Below are positions 7,332-15,481 of a stretch of 53,873 nucleotides of DNA, piece after piece (the first letter of the stretch is position 1; every line of letters starts with the position of its first letter). The stretch covers positions 1-53,873 of the forward strand of contig NZ_AOMB01000022.1 in the NCBI RefSeq assembly GCF_000336675.1. The letters are read 5' to 3'. The position numbers and the translations under genes were made by a program. A model generated the notes under the pieces. The model did no database searches. It worked only from the letters and a program-made list of their open reading frames with translations, and was not told where the DNA came from. This DNA is from Halococcus hamelinensis 100A6 (GTDB lineage Archaea > Halobacteriota > Halobacteria > Halobacteriales > Halococcaceae).

Positions 7332-9368
7332 ATGAGTAATGAAATGGACGCCGACGACGCGTTCCCGACCCAGTCGGAGGCGGAGTCGGAGTCGGACCCT
7401 GAGGCGGAGGACGCGCCGTTCGAGGAGGACCTCGGAAGCGACATCGCCGAGGCGGCGATCATCGAGGAGAACGAGGACGGGCTGCTCGGCGGTCTCGATA
7501 TCGAGTCGACCGACGACATCGAGATCCCGGACCGCCTCGTCGACCAGGTCATCGGGCAGGACCACGCCCGCGACGTGGTGTTGAAGGCCGCGAAGCAGCG
7601 CCGCCACGTCATGATGATCGGCACGCCCGGCACGGGGAAGTCGATGCTGGCGAAGGCGATGAGCCAGCTCCTCCCGAAGGAGGACCTCCAGGACGTGCTG
7701 GTGTACCACAACCCCGACGACGGCAACGCGCCGAAGGTCAGAACCGTTCCGGCCGGGAAGGGCGAACAGATCATCGACGCCCACAAGGAGGAGGCCCAAA
7801 AGCGCAACCAGATGCGCCAGTTCCTGATGTGGATCATCATCGCCATCGTGCTGGGCTACTCCTTCCTGATCGCGAACCAGCTCCTGATCGGTGGCGTGCT
7901 CGCGGTCCTGATCTACCTCGCCTTCAAGTACAGTTCGCGGAGCACGGACGCCATGATCCCGAACCTGCTGATCAACGCCGCCGAGGACCAGACCGCGCCG
8001 TTCGAGGACGCGACGGGTGCCCACGCCGGCGCGCTGCTCGGCGACGTCCGCCACGACCCGTTCCAGTCGGGCGGGATGGAGACGCCGAGCCACGACCGCG
8101 TCGAGGCCGGCGCGATCCACAAGGCCAACAAGGGCGTGCTGTTCGTCGACGAGATCAACACGCTCGACATCCGCAACCAGCAGAAGCTGATGACCGCGAT
8201 CCAGGAACGGGAGTTCTCGATCACCGGCCAGTCCGAACGCAGTTCGGGCGCGATGGTCCAGACCGAACCCGTCCCGACGGACTTCATCATGATCGCGGCG
8301 GGCAACCTCGACGCGATGGAGAACATGCACCCCGCGCTGCGCTCGCGGATCAAGGGCTACGGCTACGAGGTCTACATGGACGACACCATCGAGGACGAAC
8401 CCGAGATGCGCCGGAAGTACTCGCGGTTCGTGGCCCAGGAGGTCGAGAAGGACGGCCGCCTGCCCCACTTCACCCGGAAGGCGGTCGAGGAGGTCATCCT
8501 CGAAGCCCGCCGCCGTGCGGGCCGGAAGGGCCACCTCACGCTCAAGATGCGTGACCTGGGTGGTCTCGTCCGGGTCGCGGGCGACATCGCCCGCGCCGAG
8601 GACGCGGAACACACCACCCGCGACCACGTGCTCCAGGCCAAGCGCCGCTCGCGCTCGATCGAACAGCAGCTCGCGGACACGTTCATGGAGCGCCGGAAGG
8701 ACTACGAGATGACGGTGGCCCAGGGCGAGGTCGTCGGCCGTATCAACGGCCTCGCCGTGATGGGCGAGGACTCGGGCATCGTCCTGCCCGTGATGGCCGA
8801 GGTCACGCCTTCGCAGGGTCCCGGCGGCGTGATCGCCACCGGCCAGCTCAAGGAGATGGCCGAGGAAGCCGTCCAGAACGTCTCGGCGATCATCAAGAAG
8901 TTCTCGGACCAGAACATCTCCGAGAAGGACATCCACATCCAGTTCGTGCAGGTGGGTGAGGGCGGCGTCGACGGCGACTCCGCATCCATCACGGTGGCCG
9001 CGGCGGTCATCAGCGCGCTCGAGAACGTCCCGGTCGACCAGAACCTCGCGATGACCGGGTCGCTCTCGGTCCGGGGCGACGTACTGCCCGTCGGCGGCGT
9101 GACCCACAAGATCGAGGCCGCCGCGAAGGCGGGGCTCGAACGCGTCATCATCCCGGCGGCGAACGAACAGGACGTGATGATCGAGGACGAGTACGAGGAC
9201 CAGATCGAGATCATCCCGGTCTCGCACATCTCGGAAGTCCTCGAAGTCGCCCTCGCCGGCGAGGGCGAGAAGGACGGGCTGGTCGACCGCCTCAAGTCCA
9301 TCACGGGCCAGGCGCTCGACCGCCAGCCGGTCAACCAGCAGGGCTCCGGCAGCCCGAGACCGCAGTAG
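7332..9368 (+). CDS. lonB: Membrane-anchored archaeal Lon protease (LonB)
   Basis: The 678-residue protein is an archaeal-type ATP-dependent protease. An acidic N-terminus precedes Walker A GTPGTGKS (97-104). Two adjacent membrane helices follow at about 163-181 and 183-197, inserted within the AAA+ domain as in archaeal LonB. Walker B VLFVDEIN is at 269-276. The C-terminal peptidase domain carries the Ser-Lys dyad in GDSAS (S550) and GGVTHK (K593). It degrades unfolded and regulatory proteins at the inner membrane face; haloarchaeal LonB is known to control carotenoid synthesis and lipid balance. The frame is open further upstream, but MSNEMDADD at 7332 follows the TATA box and is the sensible start. 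Confidence 0.96.
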   Translation: MSNEMDADDAFPTQSEAESESDPEAEDAPFEEDLGSDIAEAAIIEENEDGLLGGLDIESTDDIEIPDRLVDQVIGQDHARDVVLKAAKQRRHVMMIGTPGTGKSMLAKAMSQLLPKEDLQDVLVYHNPDDGNAPKVRTVPAGKGEQIIDAHKEEAQKRNQMRQFLMWIIIAIVLGYSFLIANQLLIGGVLAVLIYLAFKYSSRSTDAMIPNLLINAAEDQTAPFEDATGAHAGALLGDVRHDPFQSGGMETPSHDRVEAGAIHKANKGVLFVDEINTLDIRNQQKLMTAIQEREFSITGQSERSSGAMVQTEPVPTDFIMIAAGNLDAMENMHPALRSRIKGYGYEVYMDDTIEDEPEMRRKYSRFVAQEVEKDGRLPHFTRKAVEEVILEARRRAGRKGHLTLKMRDLGGLVRVAGDIARAEDAEHTTRDHVLQAKRRSRSIEQQLADTFMERRKDYEMTVAQGEVVGRINGLAVMGEDSGIVLPVMAEVTPSQGPGGVIATGQLKEMAEEAVQNVSAIIKKFSDQNISEKDIHIQFVQVGEGGVDGDSASITVAAAVISALENVPVDQNLAMTGSLSVRGDVLPVGGVTHKIEAAAKAGLERVIIPAANEQDVMIEDEYEDQIEIIPVSHISEVLEVALAGEGEKDGLVDRLKSITGQALDRQPVNQQGSGSPRPQ

Positions 9369-9414
9369 AAGCCCCGATCTTCCCGAAATCGTTGTTCGAT
9401 CTCCCCGATTCGTC

Positions 9415-10656
9415 CTACTCGTCGAGCGGCGCGACGATATCGTCCTCGACCAGATCCTCGATCGCTTCCCCGTCGTAGCCCGCTTCACCGAGGAGTTCGC
9501 GGGTGTGTTCGCCGAGCCGCGGCGGATACCGACGAACGGTCGTCGGGGTGTTCGAGAAATGCATCGGGCTGCCCGGCATCTCGACCGTGCCCGCCGTGGG
9601 ATGGGCGACCTCGCGGTGCATCCCCCGCGCCTCGACCTGCGGCGTCTCGAAGACGTCGGCCATGTCGTGGACGTCGCTCGCGGGCACGTCGTGGTCGTCG
9701 AACACCGAGAGGAGTTCCTCGGTTTCGTACTCGGCGAACTCGTCGGCCAGTAGGGAATCGAGCGCGTCGCGGTTCGCCACCCGGTCGGCGTTGGTCGAAA
9801 AACGGTCGTCGTTCGCGAGGTCTTCACGGTCGAGCGCGGCACAGAAGCGCGTCCAGATGGCTTCGGAGCCGACCGCGACCACGACGTAGCTGTCCCGTGT
9901 CTCGAAGGCCTGGTACGGCGCGATGGTCGGATGTCGGCTGCCCATCCTGGTCGGCGGGTCGCCGGTCGCGAAGTAGTTCGAGGCCATGTAGGTCATCCAG
10001 GCCACCTGGCCGTCGAAGAGGCTGATGTCGACCTTCTGCCCGCCGCTATCGCCGACCTCGCGTTCGAGCAGCGCCGCGAGGATGCCCTGCGTCGCGTACA
10101 TCCCCGCACCGATGTCGGCGAGCGCGACCCCCACTCGTACTGGGGTTCGGCCCTCCTCCCCAGTGATGCTCATCAGCCCACCCTCGGCCTGCATGATGAT
10201 GTCGTAGGCCGGGCGGTCCGCATCGGGTCCCCACTCGCCGTAGCCCGAGAGCGAACAGTAGACGAGGTCCGGGTTCGATTCGGCGAGGTCGTCGTAGCCG
10301 AGGTCCCACTCGTCCATCTTCCCGACCCGGAAGTTCTCGACGAGGATGTCGGCCTCGCGCGCGAGCTGCCGAAACACGTCGCGGCCGTCCTCGGAAGCGA
10401 GATTGAGCGCGATCGAGCGCTTGTTCCGGTTGATGCTCATGTAGTAGGCGCTCTCGTCGCTCTCCCCGTAGGACGGGGGTTGCCACCCTCGCGTCTGGTC
10501 GCCGCCGTCGAGTCGTTCGACCTTGATGACCTCCGCGCCGAGGTCGCCGAGCTGCATCGTACAGAACGGCCCCGCGAGTACCCGCGAGGCGTCGAGTACC
10601 GTGAGCCCGTCGAGCGGGCCGGTCTCGCCCTCGGCCTCGCGCGCCTCGCCGGTCAT
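9415..10656 (-). CDS. Family III CoA transferase (CaiB/BaiF type)
   Basis: The 413-residue protein starts with the family signature PLDGLTVLDASRVLAGPF and continues LGDLGAEVIKVE, NRNKRSIALNL and DILVENFRVG. The expected catalytic aspartate is in PAYDIIMQAEGG (D152). These enzymes move CoA between acyl-CoA and free acids such as carnitine, formate/oxalate, bile acids or mesaconate. The substrate cannot be told from sequence. It is convergent with lonB, with 46 bases between the stops, and lies downstream of the ABC importer on the same strand, but a 182-base gap argues for its own promoter. Confidence 0.9.
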   Translation of the reverse strand: MTGEAREAEGETGPLDGLTVLDASRVLAGPFCTMQLGDLGAEVIKVERLDGGDQTRGWQPPSYGESDESAYYMSINRNKRSIALNLASEDGRDVFRQLAREADILVENFRVGKMDEWDLGYDDLAESNPDLVYCSLSGYGEWGPDADRPAYDIIMQAEGGLMSITGEEGRTPVRVGVALADIGAGMYATQGILAALLEREVGDSGGQKVDISLFDGQVAWMTYMASNYFATGDPPTRMGSRHPTIAPYQAFETRDSYVVVAVGSEAIWTRFCAALDREDLANDDRFSTNADRVANRDALDSLLADEFAEYETEELLSVFDDHDVPASDVHDMADVFETPQVEARGMHREVAHPTAGTVEMPGSPMHFSNTPTTVRRYPPRLGEHTRELLGEAGYDGEAIEDLVEDDIVAPLDE

Positions 10657-10838
10657 CGGTTCGTCCCCCGAAGCGGTGCGTCGAATCGGTGCGACGGAAC
10701 GCTACCGTCCCCGGACCACGTCGAGGGTTCGGGACCGATCTCGTCGCCGGATCGAGCGCCGGTGTGCATACGGTCGCATGGCTGGCCGGCGTGAAAAGTG
10801 CATACGTCGTCGCCCGAGGTCGGTCGCGAGAACGAGGG

Positions 10839-11756
10839 CTACTTCGGCGGTGTGTTCAGGTCGTTGCCGTCGGCGTCGTGGACCGCGTTGTGCGCGGTGA
10901 CCCGTGGGCCGCGGTCGGTGCGTTCGACGGTGGCCGCGACCCCGAAGACGTCGTGGAGGAGGTCCTCGGTGATGACCTCCTCGGGGGGGCCGCGGGCGTA
11001 GATCGACCCGTCGTCGAGCGCGAGCACGTGGTCCGCGTACCGGGCGGCCTGGTCGATGTCGTGCAGGACGAGGACGATCGTGACCTCGGAGTCGGCCTTC
11101 AGGGTCTCGATGATCTCCATGACTTCGAGCTGGTGGTGGAGGTCGAGGAAGGTCGTCGGCTCGTCGAGCAGGAGGACGTCGGTGTCCTGGGCGAGTACCA
11201 TCGCGATCCACGCGAGCTGTTTCTGGCCGCCGGAGAGCCCGCCGACCTCGCGGTCCCTGAGGTGGTCGACGCCCGCGAGGCTGAGCGCGTCCGCGACGGC
11301 ACACTCGTCCTCGTCGGTCAGCGAGTCGAAGAAGCCACGGTGGGGGTACCGGCCGTGGAGCACGAGGTCCTCGACCGTGATGCTCGACGGCGAGACGTTC
11401 TCCTGTGAGAGCAACCCGAGCTTCCGCGCGAGCTCCTTGGTGTCGAGGTTCTGTATCGCCCGCCCGTCGAGCCTGACGACGCCGTCGTCGGGTGTGAGCT
11501 GGTTCGAGAGCCCCCGGAGGAGCGTGCTCTTGCCCGAGCCGTTCGGGCCGACCAGCGCCGTCACGCAGCCCTGCGGGATCGAGACCGACTCGCCGTCGAT
11601 GACCGGCTCACCCTCGGGATAGCCGAGCACGACCTCCTCGCATTCGAGCGTTGGGTCCCGGTCGGCGGGAACGTCGGGTTCGTCCGTGAGCCCAGCCGAT
11701 TCGCCACGCTCGACGAGCGTGCCGCCGTCCGTCCGGAGCGGGTCGTCGTCGGTCAT
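10839..11756 (-). CDS. Iron/siderophore ABC importer, ATP-binding subunit
   Basis: The ATPase of a FecCDE/BtuCDF-class importer. It carries Walker A GPNGSGKST, the Q-loop LSQENV, the signature GLSGGQKQ, Walker B VLLLDEPT and the switch His in LVLHDIDQ. From ATG 11756 it has 305 residues. An in-frame GTG at 11819 would add 21 residues, but ATG 11756 follows a GGAGGG run on the coding strand and begins the acidic MTDDDP. The upstream gap holds a perfect TTTAGG-CACT-CCTAAA palindrome and a TATA-like element, so this third gene of the cluster may also have its own metal-controlled promoter. A C-terminal tail follows the core domain. Confidence 0.92.
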   Translation of the reverse strand: MTDDDPLRTDGGTLVERGESAGLTDEPDVPADRDPTLECEEVVLGYPEGEPVIDGESVSIPQGCVTALVGPNGSGKSTLLRGLSNQLTPDDGVVRLDGRAIQNLDTKELARKLGLLSQENVSPSSITVEDLVLHGRYPHRGFFDSLTDEDECAVADALSLAGVDHLRDREVGGLSGGQKQLAWIAMVLAQDTDVLLLDEPTTFLDLHHQLEVMEIIETLKADSEVTIVLVLHDIDQAARYADHVLALDDGSIYARGPPEEVITEDLLHDVFGVAATVERTDRGPRVTAHNAVHDADGNDLNTPPK

Positions 11757-11841
11757 CGGGGCTCGCCCTCCGTCGGTCGCAGTCGTGTGCCGAACGCCGA
11801 CCGTGTGTTCGCCCGCCACGAAGCGCTCGCTTCCATATCTG

Positions 11842-11857
11842 TTTAGGCACTCCTAAA
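11842..11857. promoter_or_regulatory. Palindromic operator TTTAGG-N4-CCTAAA before the ATPase gene
   Basis: TTTAGG at 11842-11847 and CCTAAA at 11852-11857 are exact inverted arms around CACT. The site lies between the permease stop and the ATPase start, next to a TATA-like CGTTTATGCG on the minus strand (about 11859-11868). It is the most perfect of five similar sites around metal genes in this window. The half-site TTAGG/CCTAA is that of DtxR/IdeR/SirR metalloregulators, although those operators usually have a longer spacer. Confidence 0.72.
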
Positions 11858-11893
11858 ACGCATAAACGTTTTCGTTGGGGCGAGATCCTCGAC

Positions 11894-13045
11894 TCAGACC
11901 TCGCCGATCGAGCCCTGTTTCCGCATCAGATAGAGGAAGTAGGGCCCGCCGATGAGGCCGGTGACGATCCCGACGGGGATCTGGACGGGGTTGAGCGCGA
12001 GGCGCGCGCCGACGTCGGCGGCAACCATCAACGCCGGGCCAGCGAACACACAGCCCACCATGAGGCGTTTGTAGTCGCTGCCGACGAGGTTGCGGACGAC
12101 GTGGGGCACGATGAGGCCCACGAAGCTCACGATCCCGGCGACCGAGATGCTCGCCGCCGCCGCCAGGATCGCGATGCCCGAGAGCGCAAAGCGGACCCGC
12201 TCGACCGACATCCCGAGCGACTTCGCGGTGCGCTCGCCGAGGAGGAGGACGTTGAGCTGGCGTGCGCCCGCGAGCGCGAGCACCGTCGCGAGGATCGTCC
12301 ACGGCAGCGCGATCCGGACCTGTTCCCAGTCGGTGCCCGTGAGCGAGCCCGTGGTCCAGGAGATCGCCTGCTGGACGATCCCGAGGTCGTCGGCGAAGAA
12401 GAACAGCCCCGTCTGGAGCGACTGGAACACCGTGCTGACGATCACGCCCGCGAGGACCAGCCGGACCGGCGAGGTGCCGTTCTGCCAGGCGATCGCGTAG
12501 ACGATCAGGAAGGCGACCGCGCCCCCGAGCGACGCCGTCACCGGCAACAGCGCCGTGAGGCCCGAGAAGACGACGAGCGTGAGGAGGATCGCGAGCCCCG
12601 CACCGGACGAAACCCCGAGGATGAACGGGCTCGCGAGTTCGTTGCGGGTGACGGCCTGGAAGATCGCCCCCGAGATCGCGAGGTTCGTCCCCACGAACGC
12701 CGCGACGAGGACACGCGGGAGGCGGATGTTCCAGACGATCAGCGCGCGCTGGGGGAGGTCGACGGCCGCCGTCGAGAGGCCGAGCGTCGAGAAGAGACCG
12801 TTCGCGAGCCCCTCGCCGAGCAGGAAGGTCGCGATCACTTGCGGGTTGGTCCAGACGACCGGGTCGAACACCGCGCCCCACGCCTGGCCGATGGTCATCG
12901 AGTACGACCCGAAGCTCACCTGGACCAGCCCCGCGACCGCCACGATCGCGACGCTCGCGAGGATCAGCGAGACCAGCGAGCCGTCGACCCACTCGAACCA
13001 GCCCTCGTCCTCGCCGACGGTCGTCGTCGGACCGCTCCCGGCCAT
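11894..13045 (-). CDS. Iron/siderophore ABC importer, permease subunit (FecCD family)
   Basis: The 383-residue polytopic membrane protein has about nine or ten hydrophobic helices and FecCD/BtuC family landmarks: RLPRVLVAAFVGTNLAISGAIFQ near the N-terminal third, NPLA-like NELASPFILGVSSGAGLA, and GIVSFVGLIVPHVVRNLVG followed by a PVQIPVGIVTGLIGGPYFLYLM end. It forms the homodimeric channel of an importer for ferric siderophore, heme or cobalamin. It starts 11 bases after the binding-protein stop, so the two are co-transcribed. The first 45 residues are hydrophilic and cytosolic. Confidence 0.93.
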   Translation of the reverse strand: MAGSGPTTTVGEDEGWFEWVDGSLVSLILASVAIVAVAGLVQVSFGSYSMTIGQAWGAVFDPVVWTNPQVIATFLLGEGLANGLFSTLGLSTAAVDLPQRALIVWNIRLPRVLVAAFVGTNLAISGAIFQAVTRNELASPFILGVSSGAGLAILLTLVVFSGLTALLPVTASLGGAVAFLIVYAIAWQNGTSPVRLVLAGVIVSTVFQSLQTGLFFFADDLGIVQQAISWTTGSLTGTDWEQVRIALPWTILATVLALAGARQLNVLLLGERTAKSLGMSVERVRFALSGIAILAAAASISVAGIVSFVGLIVPHVVRNLVGSDYKRLMVGCVFAGPALMVAADVGARLALNPVQIPVGIVTGLIGGPYFLYLMRKQGSIGEV

Positions 13046-13056
13046 CTACGCTCCCC

Positions 13057-14274
13057 TCACGACGACCCCGTGACGATGTCGGCCACGCGTTGTCGGTCGA
13101 AGAGCTGCGCCGAGGCCCCGTAGACCTGCCGGGCGGCGCGCTCGGTCAGCACGAGGTTGGTGATCGGCCCCTGATAGAGCGGGCCGCCGCGGTAGACGTC
13201 GCCGTTCTCGACCGCGGTCAGCGCGCTCGCGGTGTCGTTGCTTTCGAGGTACGACACCACGGTGTTCCGGAACTGCTTTCGGGTCTTGTCCTCGTGGCCC
13301 CGAAGCAGGAGGACGTCGGGGTCGACCTCCAGCAGCGTCTCGAAGTCGACCTCGCTCCGGTCCGCGTGGAAGTCCCGAACGGACGTGTTGGCGAACGCGT
13401 CCCGAACTTCGAGGTCGCGCCACTGTTTGAAGCTCGTCCCGGGGCTGATGAGGTACGGGGAGAACGTATCCGGTTCGTCGCTCCCCGCCCACATGATCGC
13501 CACGGCGGGTTTCTCGCCCGAGGGGACGACGTCGCTCACGTTCGACTGGAAGTCGTCGTGGAGCTTCGCGAAGGCCTCGTAGCGTTCGGTCTCCTGGAAC
13601 ACCTGCGCGAGCTTCTCGAACGCCTCGTAGAGCGAGAGGTACGGGTAGTCGTCGTGCCAGTCGTAGCCCCGCGAGAAGATGCTGTTGCCGAAGAAGGGCG
13701 CTATCTCGCTCTCGATCTCGTCGACGTCGGCCTGTCCCCAGCCCTTGTACCGGTTCAGGAGGAAGTTGGGGTCGATGACGTGGACGTCGCCGTCGAGTTC
13801 GTAGAACAGCTCCTTGCTCACCCCGTCGCTGTAGAGGCTCTGCATCCCGCTCTTGTCGACCGAGACGCCGGGGATATCGTCGTAGTACTGGGTGTGGTAC
13901 CGCTCGGTGAGCCAGACCGCCTTCGGGGGCTGCTTGCCGAGCGCGACCCCCATGTCGGCCCAGCTCCCGTTGTTGGCGACCCACGTCTCGGGAACGCTGT
14001 CGAAGCTCACCGTGCCCACGGGCGGCATCGTGACGCTGTAGGACCCGCCCGACGTCGTTCCCGCTCCGTCGGTGGCTTCCGAGCCCGTCGCCTCGGCCGC
14101 GGTGGACCCGGACTCGGTCGCGGCTCCCGCGCCGGTCGTTCCGTCGCTCGCGGACGTCGCGGTCCCGTCGCCGGCACCGGCGGTGCTCCCGTTGTTTCCG
14201 CCGTCGCTTCCGGTACAGCCGGCGAGCAGTCCGCCGGCGGCCGCCGTGGTCGCGAGGAATCGTCGTCGTCGCAT
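13057..14274 (-). CDS. Iron/siderophore ABC importer, substrate-binding lipoprotein
   Basis: The 405-residue protein has a twin-arginine type N-terminus (MRRRRFLATTAAAGG) ending in lipobox LLAGC, so it is likely Tat-exported and lipid-anchored. A Ser/Thr/Gly/Ala-rich linker to about residue 75 is typical of haloarchaeal binding lipoproteins. The rest resembles the helical-backbone class III fold (FepB/FhuD/BtuF): LLEVDPDVLLLRGHE and AFFGNSIF match its two lobes. It captures a ferric chelate outside the cell for the permease downstream. Two TTAGG-N4-CCTAA-like sites flank its TATA region, the nearer one only 5 bases before the start codon. Confidence 0.9.
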   Translation of the reverse strand: MRRRRFLATTAAAGGLLAGCTGSDGGNNGSTAGAGDGTATSASDGTTGAGAATESGSTAAEATGSEATDGAGTTSGGSYSVTMPPVGTVSFDSVPETWVANNGSWADMGVALGKQPPKAVWLTERYHTQYYDDIPGVSVDKSGMQSLYSDGVSKELFYELDGDVHVIDPNFLLNRYKGWGQADVDEIESEIAPFFGNSIFSRGYDWHDDYPYLSLYEAFEKLAQVFQETERYEAFAKLHDDFQSNVSDVVPSGEKPAVAIMWAGSDEPDTFSPYLISPGTSFKQWRDLEVRDAFANTSVRDFHADRSEVDFETLLEVDPDVLLLRGHEDKTRKQFRNTVVSYLESNDTASALTAVENGDVYRGGPLYQGPITNLVLTERAARQVYGASAQLFDRQRVADIVTGSS

Positions 14275-14279
14275 ACGAG

Positions 14280-14293
14280 TTAGGCCCGCCGAA
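14280..14293. promoter_or_regulatory. Metal box TTAGG-N4-CCGAA at the importer start
   Basis: TTAGG-CCCG-CCGAA matches the TTAGG-N4-CCTAA pattern with one mismatch. It begins 6 bases before the ATG at 14274, so a bound repressor would cover the transcription start. A TTTAGC TATA-like element on the minus strand (about 14299-14305) lies between this box and the next. Confidence 0.62.
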
Positions 14294-14313
14294 AGAAGCT
14301 AAAGCCTTCCGAT

Positions 14314-14327
14314 TTCGGTCGGCCTAA
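14314..14327. promoter_or_regulatory. Metal box TTCGG-N4-CCTAA upstream of the importer TATA element
   Basis: TTCGG-TCGG-CCTAA has one mismatch to the palindrome pattern. With the 14280 box it brackets the importer's TATA-like element; the box centres are 34 bases apart. Confidence 0.58.
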
Positions 14328-14569
14328 ATCGAATTCCGTTCCGTTCATACTTCTTTCAACCAAGGCTGAGTGTAACGATCGCTCACTCGCTCCGTTTTCC
14401 CGATTCACCCGACGACCGACCGCCTGAACCGTTTCCCGCGGTCCTGCTTCACCGGCCGAACCCGTCGTCGAGTCCCGTTCCGTCGGGCGATCCCCCGTGC
14501 GATGCCATCGCATATTCCGATCCGGAAATCGGATTTTCGGGATCCCAAAGAAAACTTCTCGTGAGGGGA

Positions 14570-14579
14570 ATGTTTAAGT
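14570..14579 (+). promoter_or_regulatory. dpsA core promoter
   Basis: ATGTTTAAGT centres about 28-30 bases before ATG 14604, the spacing of a leaderless haloarchaeal transcript. No copy of the TTAGG palindrome lies on this side, so dpsA may respond to another signal. Confidence 0.5.
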
Positions 14580-14603
14580 GGGTTGTCGTCCTATACTGGG
14601 GTG

Positions 14604-15161
14604 ATGAGTCTCCAAGAATCCGACTCCCGTCTCCAACAGGAGTTCGGCACGGTCGACGAATCGCCGGCGACCCGCATCGAGGCCGAGCGCGCCGAACAGG
14701 TCATCGACGCGCTCAACGCCGACCTCGCGGCGTCGTACGTGCTCTATCACCAGCTCAAGAAGCACCACTGGAACGTCGAGGGCGCGGAGTTCCTCGAACT
14801 CCACCGCTTCTTCGAGGAGGCCTACGAGGCCGTCGAGGAGCACGCCGACGCGATCGCCGAACGCGCCCAGGCGCTCGGCGGCGTTCCCGTCGCGGGGCCG
14901 GTCAACCTCGACGAGCGGAGCTACGTCGAGTTCGAGGGCGAGGACGTCTACGACGTCCGGACCTCGGTCGCGAACGACATGGTGATGTTCGCCGACATCG
15001 TCGAGCGATTCCGCGACCACATCGAGCTCGCCAACAACCTCGGGGACTACACCTCCGAGGAGGTCCTGCGCCACGCGATCACGGACTACGAGGAGTACGC
15101 TCACCACCTGGAGCACTACCTCGAGGACGACACCCTCGTGCTCGAAGAAGCGACGCACTGA
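14604..15161 (+). CDS. dpsA: DpsA ferritin-like iron-storage and DNA-protection protein
   Basis: The 185-residue protein matches haloarchaeal DpsA in length and motifs. YVLYHQLKKHHWNVEG supplies the intersubunit ferroxidase histidines, FFEEAYEAVEEHADAIAERAQALGG the acidic ligands, and a long four-helix pattern continues to the C-terminus. Dodecameric Dps stores ferric iron and removes peroxide-derived radicals. It sits back-to-back with the iron importer, pairing uptake with storage. The frame opens at TTG 14583, but ATG 14604 is correctly placed behind the TATA-like box. A T5 run follows the stop. Confidence 0.96.
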   Translation: MSLQESDSRLQQEFGTVDESPATRIEAERAEQVIDALNADLAASYVLYHQLKKHHWNVEGAEFLELHRFFEEAYEAVEEHADAIAERAQALGGVPVAGPVNLDERSYVEFEGEDVYDVRTSVANDMVMFADIVERFRDHIELANNLGDYTSEEVLRHAITDYEEYAHHLEHYLEDDTLVLEEATH

Positions 15162-15180
15162 GACGCGGTCCACGAAAACG

Positions 15181-15188
15181 AATTTTTA
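15181..15188 (+). terminator. Oligo-T terminator after dpsA
   Basis: AATTTTTA, 20 bases after the dpsA stop, contains a T5 run in otherwise GC-rich DNA. Archaeal RNA polymerase terminates at such coding-strand T tracts without needing a hairpin. Confidence 0.5.
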
Positions 15189-15218
15189 ACTTCCCTCAGT
15201 AGCCACCGGCCCGGCGGT

Positions 15219-15398
15219 TCAGCGTTCGAGGTCGACGGCGAGGTCCGTCGCGATCCAGCCGTCGGTGTTCCCCGCCTCGACGAAGACGCGGCGGCCGGGG
15301 CGGGTGGTGTGAACCGAGACGCCGTCGCGGAGTCGCGATCCGCCGTGGTCGTCGTCGGTCGTGGCGTCGGGGCCCGGTCGGTGGGAGGGAACGGCCAT
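15219..15398 (-). CDS. Small haloarchaeal protein (59 aa) under metal-box control
   Basis: This gene is too short to be prominent but is well supported. ATG at 15398 and TGA at 15219-15221 enclose 59 residues: a polar N-terminus (MAVPSHRPGPDATTDDD), then GVSVHTTRPGRRVFVEAG and an ending GWIATDLAVDLER. The last part resembles short haloarchaeal proteins of the DUF7331 kind, which end in a Trp followed by an S/T-D-x-A-V segment; I hold that loosely. The start is preceded by a TATA-like element (about 15424-15431, minus strand) bracketed by two TTAGG-N4-CCTAA boxes, exactly the arrangement seen at the iron importer. It is therefore probably iron- or manganese-regulated. Its function is unknown. 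Confidence 0.68.
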   Translation of the reverse strand: MAVPSHRPGPDATTDDDHGGSRLRDGVSVHTTRPGRRVFVEAGNTDGWIATDLAVDLER

Positions 15399-15406
15399 TA
15401 CCCGTG

Positions 15407-15420
15407 TTAGGCAGCCCTAA
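15407..15420. promoter_or_regulatory. Metal box TTAGG-N4-CCTAA before the 59-aa gene
   Basis: TTAGG-CAGC-CCTAA is an exact inverted repeat with the same four-base spacer as the other boxes. It begins 9 bases before the small gene's start codon, where it would block the transcription start. Confidence 0.7.
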
Positions 15421-15432
15421 AGTCATAAGTAT

Positions 15433-15446
15433 TTTGGTCGGCCTAA
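15433..15446. promoter_or_regulatory. Metal box TTTGG-N4-CCTAA
   Basis: TTTGG-TCGG-CCTAA has one mismatch and shares the spacer TCGG with the 14314 box. It lies on the far side of the small gene's TATA-like element. Confidence 0.58.
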
Positions 15447-15481
15447 TCGGTTTCGGAACCGGTCGATCCCGCGGTCTCGCC

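Larger units (their letters stand above)
14275..14603. promoter_or_regulatory. Divergent control region between the iron importer and dpsA
   Basis: This 329-base gap holds no credible gene; a 77-codon minus-strand ORF in it is basic and unlike its neighbours. On the left are the importer promoter and two palindromic metal boxes. The middle (about 14335-14540) shows nothing recognisable beyond ordinary composition with some AT-rich patches (14505-14580). On the right is the dpsA promoter. Confidence 0.7.

Noticed and set aside
7161-9842. 893-codon minus-strand ORF opposite lonB
   Set aside because: It is antisense to a fully motif-supported LonB and crosses into the CoA transferase gene in another frame.
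14280-14513. 77-codon minus-strand ORF between the iron importer and dpsA
   Set aside because: Arg/Ser/Gly-rich and not acidic. It covers the metal boxes and promoter, so it is probably noncoding.
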